Of a stretch of 64,000 nucleotides of DNA, positions 55,651 to 64,000 are shown piece by piece. This DNA comes from Hydractinia symbiolongicarpus (Eukaryota > Cnidaria > Hydrozoa > Anthoathecata > Hydractiniidae). Made by a program: the position numbers and the translations under genes. How positions within the stretch are numbered: position 1 is the first letter of the stretch; the number at the start of each line of letters is the position of its first letter. The stretch lies in assembly GCF_029227915.1 (NCBI RefSeq), contig NC_079887.1, positions 20,457,650 through 20,521,649 on the forward strand. Reading direction: 5' to 3'. The notes under the pieces were generated by a model that was given only the letters and a program-made list of their open reading frames with translations, ran no database searches and was not told the DNA's origin.

Positions 55651-55651
55651 A
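55646..55651 (+). promoter_or_regulatory. AATAAA overlapping the His-rich stop codon
   Basis: AATAAA spans the TAA stop (AGAAAATAAAGC). If used as the poly(A) signal the 3' UTR would be very short. No other canonical hexamer was noted just downstream. Confidence 0.3.
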
Positions 55652-57855
55652 GCAGATGGATTGTAGTGTCGAATTAATGAAATATTTGACTGTAAATATG
55701 CTCTAATATAAAAATCTCACAGCTTGGATCTATAATTACACTTTCCTTCCCAATAGAAATGTACACAAATCATTGTTTACAATGAACTGGTGCGACCTCG
55801 GTTTTCTTCGATCTTTCTTTCAGGACCAAAAAAATTTAACCGTTCAGTTGGTAAAAATCGTAAACTCTTGCAGCATGTAAAATCAACTTTTGTTGCGAAG
55901 ATGAAACGAGAAAGATTTTTAACTATAATTTTCTACAATTTTAAGTTAATGGTTTTACCCAACAGAGTCGTCTTTTCCTTTTTTCACGTTTTTCTGATGG
56001 TTTAAAATTTTTATTATTATTATACAAACAGGTACCTTGCGCTTCGACTTCGCTTTTTTACTTATCTCCAGCAACAATTCTTTTTTGAAATACACATGTG
56101 CAATAGCAAAATAATAGAACAATTTCAAATGTTTCTATAGAAATATTTCACCTTAATTTCCGCTTTACAGTTTGCGAAGATGCAAGTGGAAACGCAACTA
56201 ACTATTTTCGGCTGAAACGCGTACGTTGAAATGTTTTTCGATATGTTTGATTTATACGGTGAAATCACACATGTTGGTTGTATTACCTCAACTTATATTA
56301 AGTTTCAACTCAAGTTATGAATTATAACTCGAGTTAGTGCCAGTAATCTGGTACTAATCTCCTGAAATCTCCTGAATGAAACGATTTCCAAATCGAAAAT
56401 AATTATTACTTAAAAATCGAGTTTTCGTTTATAAATAACTCGAGTTAGTACCAGTAATCACATGTTTGAGACTGAGAGAAAAAATTGCAATAAGCTTAAT
56501 TCGATTTTTGGAATTTTGGAAAACGAGAGAGATTATAAAAATTTCAAAAATCGAACAATGTAAATTTACTCCAAAATTTCCAAACATGTAATTACTGGTT
56601 ACTCACACTTTATATGGGAAATAGCCAAAATAAAATGGAACTCATTGCTTGTATACAACAAATCCTATCAACAACATTTACAACATCACAACTATCGTCA
56701 TGGTTTAAAGAATTTCCTTTTAGAACAAACATTCGAAATATATTCGCAGCGGGAAATTACAAAACGTTAGCAGTAATTTAAAAACACCGGGAAATTTAAA
56801 AAAAATTGTGTTGACAACGTCAAACAGATTTCATTAAAAAGTGTGTTATAACTAATTAAATTTTAATAAAGTCGAGGTGGCACAAATGTTCCACCGTAGA
56901 TTTTAAACCGACCGTGGCTTCTTGTTTTATGTTCATAACCGTAACCGGGATGCATAGGACTTGCCTTCTTTCATAATGGCAGGACAATAGTGAAGATAGA
57001 TAGATGTGCAATTCTTAATACACCGTTTGTTTTTATTTGCGCGGTAAAACGATTTGGTTGTGTGTATATGTTGTTCTAACCAGTTATTCATCATCTTTAA
57101 TATTCTAAACTGATTTAAGAAAAATCTTGATTTTTACTTTAAACAATTAAACTTCTTCGGTCGCCGTCCTTTTAACACAGCATTAAAATAGATTTGATTA
57201 TGTCATGTTAAACCTGGAGATATAAGGTTAATTTCAGATAACACACTTCAGACACAGGGTTGCACTGCACAAAAATACTGAATGTACGAGTATATAAATC
57301 GAGTTTTTTTTCTATGTATACCGTCAAGATCGGAAATATACCAAAGCGTTTTTCTTTGTATACTATGGTGAAATACTAAAATATACTTTGCGTATAGGGA
57401 CCCCAGAGTATACGAAAATATCGCAGCCGTGATATGTCTCGAATATACATGGCGTATATATACGTATAATGTTGTATACGAAAATACTCGTGTCGTATTT
57501 AAATAAACTATGCAACCTTTATACAAAGGTACGAGGTAAAATACGTAGCAAATATGGTGTAGTGCTGCCTGAGGGAATTATAGAGGTTTATCTCATTTCA
57601 CTCCTTTTGATAATTTTCCAGGTAGAATCTTAAACTTTGAGGAAGGCTTTAGGAGCTGTGCATGGTGTTGCTGTCGTCATTTTGTTGAGCAAAAAAGGTT
57701 TTATAGAATAATGCATGTAATAAGTTTGTTAGTTAAAAATTTTTTTTAAACGTTATTGTATATACAGATATATTTACAAAAATTATACACATTTATAAAG
57801 ATTAAAGTGTTAGAAATAGTTGTAAGAAATTAAATTAGTAATTTAAAAACCTTAT
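55651..57855. other. Intergenic, His-rich gene to 57.8-kb gene
   Basis: No exon was supported. A dispersed-repeat-like stretch at 56260-56610 carries ACTCGAGTTAGTGCCAGTAA twice in variant form, and ACCAGTAATCACATGTTTG is met by an inverted copy near 56580. An AT-rich stretch at 57280-57540 is full of GTATA/TATAC words and opens a chance minus-strand ORF. Confidence 0.5.
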
Positions 57856-58584
57856 CTATGGGTTCATTAACAACAGTGGCTCAACCTTTCCTCTAATATC
57901 TCGATCCAAGTAGCTTCCAGGTATCCTTGCATCCAATTCATCTTTACCCAAGCGTTTGCTGTAAATAAAGTAAAGCAGTACAATGACTTCTTTGCTTTTG
58001 AACTTCGGTGGATGTACGTATCCTTCTGCTTCATTATTTGAATGTTCGTCACTGATTATTTCTACGTTGCATAACATCCAGATACCGGCTTTATCTCTTG
58101 GTACGTATTCTGATTGTTGGCGGTATAACTAAAATAAAGTACTTAAAGAAAAATAATTAGGAGGAATGGAAGAGCAAGGTATATTTATTGACATAAAAAA
58201 GTATTAAAATCTAAGTATGGTTTAAAAACCATAGCCAAGTTAGTATAGCATAATTTATTTCAAATTTAACAGCGCAACATACCCGGTGCTGACGAGTTGT
58301 GTGCCTTCTTTTACGTTTTAATTCATTACTTCCATCATTATCTTTCTCCTTTTCCTTTCGTTTCAGGGTGGAATAATATCTGCTACACGACCCTATTGTA
58401 TATGAACAAACAATTCAATTATGTAAAATAATTTCAAAATAAATTTGCGACTTATGGTGAGAAAAAGTAGTTACTCACTGTGCATTAAAAATGGGGCATA
58501 TGGATTTTCATTGCTGTCTTTGACAATTTGGCAAACCAAATTAGTTATCTCACGGTTGTGTGAGTCAGGGGGTGGATATGTGGC
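57856..58584 (-). CDS. Uncharacterised basic protein, C-terminal exons; probably disrupted
   Basis: Three exons join in phase: 58584-58479, 58392-58283, 58128-57856 (162 codons, stop at 57856). The protein reads TYPPPDSHNREITNLVCQIV, then HRSCSRYYSTLKRKEKEKD, a Lys/Arg-rich stretch (LKRKRRHTTRQHR), then EIISDEHSNNEAEGYVHPP and LLYFIYSKRLGKDELDARIP. The basic patch suggests nuclear or nucleic-acid contact. I recall similar multicopy cnidarian proteins of unknown function but cannot name a domain. The start is missing. Upstream, an ATG-led stretch in the same frame (MDIYSGVANLYRVGT) is cut off by TAA one codon before the first exon as drawn, so this copy may carry a nonsense mutation or the true 5' exon lies elsewhere. 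Confidence 0.5.
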
Positions 58585-59083
58585 CTTTTAAGTTCCAACC
58601 CTATATAAGTTTGCCACCCCACTATATATATCCATCAAAACATACGAACGAAATGAAGAAAAACAAAATAGAATAAAATATCTACTTCTTTAATGCTCAA
58701 AATCCACGTGGTTGTGTATTCTTTCCTGAAGGAGAAACAACTCTTTTAATTCTATTGAAACACTGCGTGAGGTTCTAGCAGGTGTCTGTATAGAAACTTA
58801 ATTTGAAATTTTGGCGGTTGTGTGACTAAATTATTCGTGAATATCAATTCGCAACTATGATTGGTTATAAAAACAATTAGATAATTTGATGATGAATTTG
58901 ATAATACTATCAAAACAAGAAGCCATATTAAAATCGGTAAAATTTCTTTTGTTCTTATGTTAACATAATTAGCGGTCGAGTTTGAATTATGACGCTTTAT
59001 AGTTCAAAAAGCGAAGTTCGGTGTTGGGGATTAGGTGTAATCACACGAAGAAGCGTTTTGTTTATGCATATTATTATTTCAAT

Positions 59084-59381
59084 ATGCCAAACTGTGCTGC
59101 CATCGGCTGTAAAAATCGAAGTAGCAATAATAAAAAGACAGAAAAGAGTAAGGGAAGCGAGGAAAATAAGGAGGTAGATAACGAAAAGCTTACGACAAAA
59201 AGATTACAATGAAAGAAAAATCCGGGTATTATTTTATCACATTCCTAGTGCGAAAAAAGATAAAGAGCTTCGGAATAAATGGCTACACAATATAAAAAGA
59301 AGTGGTACCTTGCCAAAAGACTCTGGGTTTGATATTTGTTCTCAACATTTTGAACCAGAGTGCTTCGAAAGAGATTTACAA
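59084..59381 (+). CDS. THAP-type zinc finger, N-terminal exons
   Basis: THAP fingers are C2CH DNA-binding domains at the N-terminus of transcription factors and P-element transposases. Here the ATG reads MPNCAAIGCKNRSSNNKK, with the first zinc pair CAAIGC. The second part reads RVLFYHIPSAKKDKELRNKW and DICSQHFEPECFERD, with the second pair C-x2-H. The two parts lie in different frames. A 55-bp intron (59148-59202, GTAAGG...AAAAAG) would join them in phase, but it is short and lacks a pyrimidine tract, so a frameshift in a decayed copy is an alternative. A good donor (GTAAGT) follows at 59382. The AVPTIF-like end of the domain would be in a later exon that I could not find. Confidence 0.6.
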
Positions 59382-59956
59382 GTAAGTCTTTTTGTTACCT
59401 ATGTTTCACCAAACAGCCAAACATTTGTCTTTCTCGTATTTAGAAAAATTCAACACAGTTTCATTTATTACAGCCATTTCCAAAACAAAACCATGTCAAA
59501 AAAATCATTATATTTTCTTCCCATGTTTGCATTTTCTTTCCCCCAGCGCTGAATGTTTTTTTAACATGGAAGAATCCTTCAAGAACATGTGCTTTCATAA
59601 GACGGGGGTAATGGAAATCTATTATTTTAAATTAGTGGTGAACTAAAAAGAAATTGTGATATAACACAAGTTTGTTCCCCAGTCCTTTTTTGCCCTTAAC
59701 CCTTATAATAAGATGCAATAAAAAAACGTACCAATTATCCGTGTCCATTGCATTACTCGGAACTACACGTTCCTAATTTATTCAGTTCTTCCAAAGAAAA
59801 TTCTGGTTTAAAATTGAAGGGTCCGAGAGTGGATAAATCGGTAGGCACATAACCAGCGAATCTTTTAAATTAAATTCTTCGAGTTACTCGTCAAAGTTCG
59901 TCAAAGAACTTCATTGTTGTGTTTTTTACATTCAAAGAGCTCTCCACCACTTTTAA

Positions 59957-60471
59957 TCAAATCTCGGTGGTTAACAAATAAAAACCGAGATAATAATATG
60001 ACGTCTTAATTTTTATTTTTGACATTTTTTTCCCCTCAACGCAAGCGTTACAAAAGTATTTTTTGTTTCTTGATTTAAAAATTATTGGTGTGATATTTTC
60101 GCATTTTTGATGAAACCACTGTAAATATTTCGAACATTCGGCCATGTCATCTGCGTTTTCTTCGTCGTAGGGCATGCGACAACTGCAGTACAACTTAATA
60201 GCCAAAATTTTCATTTCGCATCTTGAAGGTGTTAATGTTTTTTCTTCAGGAAAAGGAAGCATTTTTTTTTGATGCAAACACATAATTAGATGCAGACGCA
60301 ATCTTTTACGATCGTAAACTACTTTAGTTGGATCACCCCCCCCCCCCCAAAGCAATAGGTGTTACAAACGCAATGGCGTATAGCCCACAATCCACAGAAT
60401 TTTTTGGTTGCTGGACGGAACATATCTTAACCCTTATCTCCGGATCTGCTGGGTGGCAGAATAATGCTATT
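59957..60471 (-). pseudogene. C48 (Ulp1-type) peptidase C-terminus plus PHD finger, frameshifted
   Basis: The upstream part reads IALFCHPADPEIRVKICSVQ, then QPKNSVDCGLYAIAF, which carries the Cys of the Ulp1 catalytic site in DCG (60384-60392). After a run of 13 C (13 G on the coding strand, 60346-60358) the frame changes to DPTKVVYDRKRLRLHL, followed by a PHD finger: YCSCRMPYDEENADDMAECS, then WFHQKCENI and YFCNACVEG. C48 peptidase plus PHD is a multicopy, transposon-associated combination in cnidarian genomes (from memory). The catalytic His and Asp are not present upstream. The frameshift sits exactly at the homopolymer, so it may be real decay or a sequencing error. Confidence 0.68.
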
Positions 60472-60849
60472 TGTCACGCACTACTTAAGCTAACATAAAC
60501 ATTACATGAATTGTTATGATTTGTAGTGTTCCCTACACTAATCCAATGCAGTGCACCAGTGTGAAGGATTTGTATAAAATGCTTATTTGACACAACTAAG
60601 GTCTCGTCCTAAACAGAAAATGATCCTACAACCATATATTTGACGTTTGTTTTTATGGGCAAAAAAAAATAACGGAATAGAATAAATCGTGGTTTTATAT
60701 GTTGCGTCAAGCAGACATATATAGTTGCCGTATTTCAAAGCATTTTTTGATCATCACTTTGATGCACGAATAAAAGTCTTTGCTTCGTGGAAATTGAAGT
60801 TACCTAAAGTTGAGATGAATACAAAGTGTGTGTATTCCGAGCGAAGAAA

Positions 60850-61791
60850 TTAAAGCAAAAATAAAAACATAGATAAATTTTTACAGACCTTGATATCATC
60901 GTTGTCATCCTTATCACCACTTGGCTGTATACAATCTTCGTTGTTGACAACTTCACCATACCTTCTAAAAAAGAAGATATCTTCGGGTCCATTTTTGCTA
61001 ATCTTCTTACAGTCGCCCTGTTCTTTTAGGATGAAATCTCCTGTTTGTTGTAGGTGGAACACTGTCGTCTCTAAACAATTCATTCTTCACTTATATTTTA
61101 ATGTGTGTTTCCATTTCTCGTACTTGACGCACTCCTTCCGCAACTAGTTGGGAAATTCTTTTAATGATTCTTTCATCGACTTTTTGTGACATAAAATTTA
61201 CGATTTAATTACGATTTAATTATTTAAGTTTCACAACTACAAAGACGACACGAAGCTTTAAACATATACCTTTCCAACAAAATGTCCAGAATGTTATTCA
61301 GGGAATGTGATCCATATAGTTCGTTTTCACCGTGCACCTTCTTTATTCTGTCACCATTTATTTTTAAAGCTTTTAGCGCAAACTTTTCTTTTTCATCCCG
61401 TGTTAGCATCAATCTAGACGGTACATTTTAAATCATATGTATGACAAAAGTCAAAATTTGATCAACGGTTTAGACTGCGATTGTCAGAAAAATAGTTTCT
61501 AATTTATAAACCAACCTGGAGAGCAAAAACCTTTTTTTTTTTAGTCTCGTATTTTTCTATAACTCTTTTTGCTTCTTCCAAGGAATCCGCACAAACACAC
61601 TTATCTAAAATTAAATAAATTACATATAACACTTCGTGCGCTTTAACTGATTCTTCAACAGAAGTCATAAATGGTCTTATCTGACATTTGATTTTCTGTG
61701 CCGTTATTTATTGTTATCTTTCTCTCTTTTTTTGTCGTCTTGAATGTCGTCTTCAGTGCCATCTCCGACATCGCTCTCTTCGCTGCTTGAC
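60850..61791 (-). pseudogene. Decayed multicopy, transposon-associated gene fragments
   Basis: Minus-strand pieces appear in order: MSSSEESDVGDGTEDDIQDD (61791-61705); DKCVCADSLEEAKRVIEKYE after a TTTTAG acceptor (about 61607-61517); LTRDEKEKFALKALKINGDR (61412-61267); MSQKVDERIIKRISQLVAEG, then REMETHIKI, a stop, VKNELFRDD and TTNRRFHPK (61191-61035); and, in another frame, CKKISKNGPEDIFFFRRYGE (to 60895). The stop and frame changes cannot be removed by any splice I could find. The VKNELF...NRRFHP pattern resembles the N-terminal region of CaRF-like/MULE-associated proteins abundant in cnidarians; this is recalled and not verified. Confidence 0.42.
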
Positions 61792-61799
61792 ATGAAAGT

Positions 61800-63198
61800 T
61801 AAAATAAAAAAATAGTACACCAGTAAAACTTATTAAAATAAGTTGAAATCATAATCAGGTATTTCTTAAACTTACTCGCTTTTTCAATATCTTTTCTCTT
61901 TCTTTCTTCTCTTTTACTTTCTCTGTTTTCCGAGGTTTGTTAAATTTTATCACTATGATGAAATAAAGTTACTACGTAACCAAAAACCCATCTTTTTTTA
62001 TGTTAATCATCAATCAATTTCGAGAGAATGTTTTTATAATCAGCAGAAATTAAAAACGTACGAAATTTTCAAAATGAAACCAATTTCTAAAATAAAACCA
62101 CGTGTTTTATTTATGTGACTTCTTAGAGTGTTTTGATATTTTCCCTAGGCGTTCAAAACATTTTTACTCGCTTATTGGACTATCGAGACCATCAGGTTAC
62201 CTCGCCAAAATAAGTTTATATAAGACCTCCGACTTGATTCCTGGTTATAGTGCCTACCGTGGTGAACAAGCTGGAGTATAATCAATATGGCGCGGTCACG
62301 GTTAAGTTGAATATATTCCGCCTCGTTACAAAAAATAACCGGAAATTGAAAAAATTGAAGAAGTATCTAGCATAGCTCATCAAATAATAAAAAAATAACA
62401 ATATTTGTGATCAAATTTGTAACGCAGTCTTCATTTTTTCCCAATTTTACGAACATTGAGATACGCACAAAACCGGCGTAGAGCTAGGACGCGGGGGCCA
62501 GGTCGGACTTTAAAAGTCGTGACGTTACGGCAATAGGTTAAAAAATCGGTCAAAGAAGAAGAAGAAGGAGGATAAGAAAAAGACCGCCCGTTTTAATAAG
62601 ATCTCGGATGTAATCCGAAATCTTAATAAAGGTAGTAAACAAACTATACTTCGCTGGAAAATTAAAATTGTCTCTAAACTAACCTCGTTTTCATGTTAGT
62701 ATTATGTCTATTCCGGCTGTGTATTTTGCGGAATGGAAATGGATATTGAAATGGTTAACAACAACAAACTATTGTTTGTTTTTAATCCGCCATGTTTGAA
62801 AGTGTCTTCCAAAATAATTTTAAAATCTTTTAATTAATTTCATAATTTCTATATTAAATTAAATATAATTATAAACTTTAAAAGTGACAAGAAAATAGCT
62901 AGCTAAACAGCAAAACAAAGTTCTACGTTCTACGACTGATATAGTACAGGCGATTGATGGTGCTAAACTAAAAGTTTAGCACATGTTAATTGGGGTTACA
63001 GAAGGAAAGGTGTGTCTCCATTGACTCCTAGTATAAGGCTAACCTGGTTCACTAGTGTTTTGTCATTCTGCATTATTAATTTTACAAATGTGTTGGTGAC
63101 CTATGACAAATAGTCAACACTATATTAATTTAACCAAAACAATAGACTGCCTTAAGCTTGTTACTTAAGGCCATAGATCCATACCACAAGCAGGGGGG
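61800..63198. other. No supported gene; AT-rich with small hairpins
   Basis: One Lys/Glu-rich minus-strand stretch (KPRKTEKVKEKKEREKILKK, about 61936-61877) ends at a GTAAGT donor and could be an exon of the decayed gene next door. A small hairpin (AGATCTCGGAT / ATCCGAAATCT) lies near 62600. The region 62640-63180 shows nothing recognisable. Confidence 0.4.
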
Positions 63199-63206
63199 TA
63201 TAAATA
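63199..63206 (+). promoter_or_regulatory. TATA box upstream of a short ORF
   Basis: TATAAATA preceded by GGGGGG, the strongest core-promoter-like sequence on the plus strand here. It lies 126 bp upstream of the ATG at 63325. Confidence 0.55.
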
Positions 63207-63324
63207 TGGAGTAGAACACAGTTAGCCTCTTGCTCTTGAACAGTTCAGACGTTTTGCAGAACACATTCAGAAAGTGGCTGCTTTTTAACATTGGTCTGAA
63301 ATTGCTCAATTCAAATAATACTTA

Positions 63325-63516
63325 ATGGCATCTAAAAAAGCAAAAAGCAAAGGTAAAACTCTTTTAACATACGACGAAATGATGGCTGAGCCTCATCTTA
63401 GAACTGCTGGCGAGTGGTCAGAGTTAGGCTTTGAAACTCTAACCATGATTGCGAAATCCTTTCAAATTTCAACTGAAGGCCGGTTTAGGTGCAGATGTCT
63501 ATTTTGTCGACAGTGA
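63325..63516 (+). CDS. Short ORF, 63 residues, weakly SAP-like
   Basis: The ATG follows a TATA box and about 95 bp of leader. The protein starts MASKKAKSKGKTLLTYDEMM and continues WSELGFETLTMIAKSFQIST, which resembles the first helix and turn of a SAP-type DNA-binding motif, then ends RFRCRCLFCRQ with three cysteines. It may be a truncated copy of a longer TE-associated protein, since SAP motifs often start such proteins. It could equally be a chance ORF. No splice donor was identified. Confidence 0.35.
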   Translation: MASKKAKSKGKTLLTYDEMMAEPHLRTAGEWSELGFETLTMIAKSFQISTEGRFRCRCLFCRQ

Positions 63517-63624
63517 TAGAGTTAATTAAGTATTTTGTAAGTATAGAGCCTGTCAGTTCATGTCAGTCTGTTATAATGAGACAAACGTTTAATTGTCATT
63601 AATTGTCATGTACTGTCAAAAGTC

Positions 63625-63925
63625 GGTTGCCAAAATGTCAAAAGAAGCCAGTGGCCATATGGTGCAGGAAAAAGAAGCCTGTGGGCCAATCGTTACGATA
63701 AAAACCTCACCATAATAGACATGTAGTGTCATGAGTTCGTTGTCAAAATGTCTAAAAGAAGCCAGTGGACATATGGTGCAGTAAAAAGAAGCCCATGTGC
63801 CAACTGTTACGATAAACACTCACCATAGTAAGACATATGTGTCAAGTGTCATGAGTCCGTTGTCAAAATGTCTAAAAGAAGCCAGTGGCCATATGGTGCA
63901 GTAAAAAGAAGCCCGTGTGCTAAGG
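63625..63925. repeat. About 117-bp tandem repeat, 3 copies
   Basis: The word AGAAGCCAGTGGCCATATGG (CCAGTGGACATATGG in copy two) begins near 63644, 63758 and 63878, followed each time by GTGCAG and AAAAAGAAGCC. Spacings are 114 and 120 bp. Copies two and three also share GTCATGAGT and CGTTGTCAAAATGTC. The array follows the 63-residue ORF by about 100 bp. Confidence 0.88.
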
Positions 63926-64000
63926 CATGTAGTGTGAATTGTCTAGTCTGTTACAATAGTAATTTATTTTAGTACTTAATTTTTAACGAAGCCCTAGCAC

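Noticed and set aside
57248-57545. Possible hAT-type MITE with CAGGGTTGCACTGCAC-like ends
   Set aside because: The right end matches only partly (CAGGCAGCACTACACC) and no 8-bp target duplication flanks it.

Overview
This is eukaryotic nuclear DNA: AT-rich, with many introns carrying GT/AG borders and TTTTAG-type acceptors, animal protein families and many different transposable-element remnants. The gene content (an astacin protease, a protein with two SUEL/galactose-binding lectin domains, a GCWKD-type cysteine domain next to a vWA domain, and C48-peptidase/PHD and THAP elements) suggests a cnidarian, most likely a hydrozoan. That placement is an inference, because no marker gene fixes the species.

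Layout. (1) 173-8297 (+): the last eight exons of DEPDC5, a GATOR1 subunit, with introns holding a 53-bp tandem array, a LINE 3' fragment and a 127-bp triplication. (2) 10124-15187 (+): a complete seven-exon astacin metalloprotease of 324 residues, with a tRNA-derived SINE and a fold-back element in its introns. (3) 34581-16835 (-): an eleven-exon gene for a predicted 3164-residue secreted protein: signal peptide, GCWKD domain, vWA domain, about 2600 residues of low-complexity linker (one exon is 5997 bp) and a second, degenerate vWA domain. Its last intron holds a complete-looking 3973-bp DNA transposon (18401-22373) with 12-bp terminal inverted repeats, a 7-bp target duplication and a 483-residue coiled-coil ORF. 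(4) 36409-40529 (+): a 524-residue secreted protein with two SUEL lectin domains and a disordered tail. (5) 42960-55650 (+): a thirteen-exon gene for a 1050-residue secreted protein that is His-rich, then Gly-rich, then acidic and charged. Its introns hold two Helitron-like elements, a decayed reverse-transcriptase element and a pogo-like transposon. (6) 57.8-62 kb: TE-like genes and fragments, comprising an uncharacterised basic protein, a THAP domain, a frameshifted C48-peptidase/PHD fragment and another decayed gene. (7) 63.2-64 kb: a TATA box, a 63-codon ORF and a tandem array of about 117 bp.

Genes 3 to 5 are neighbours, each begins with a signal peptide, and each has long low-complexity segments combined with adhesion, lectin or metal-binding sequence. 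A shared extracellular matrix, cuticle (perisarc) or adhesive role is a reasonable inference but is not shown by the sequence. All exon models come from reading splice sites and phases by eye. Every junction used keeps frame, but none has transcript support here.
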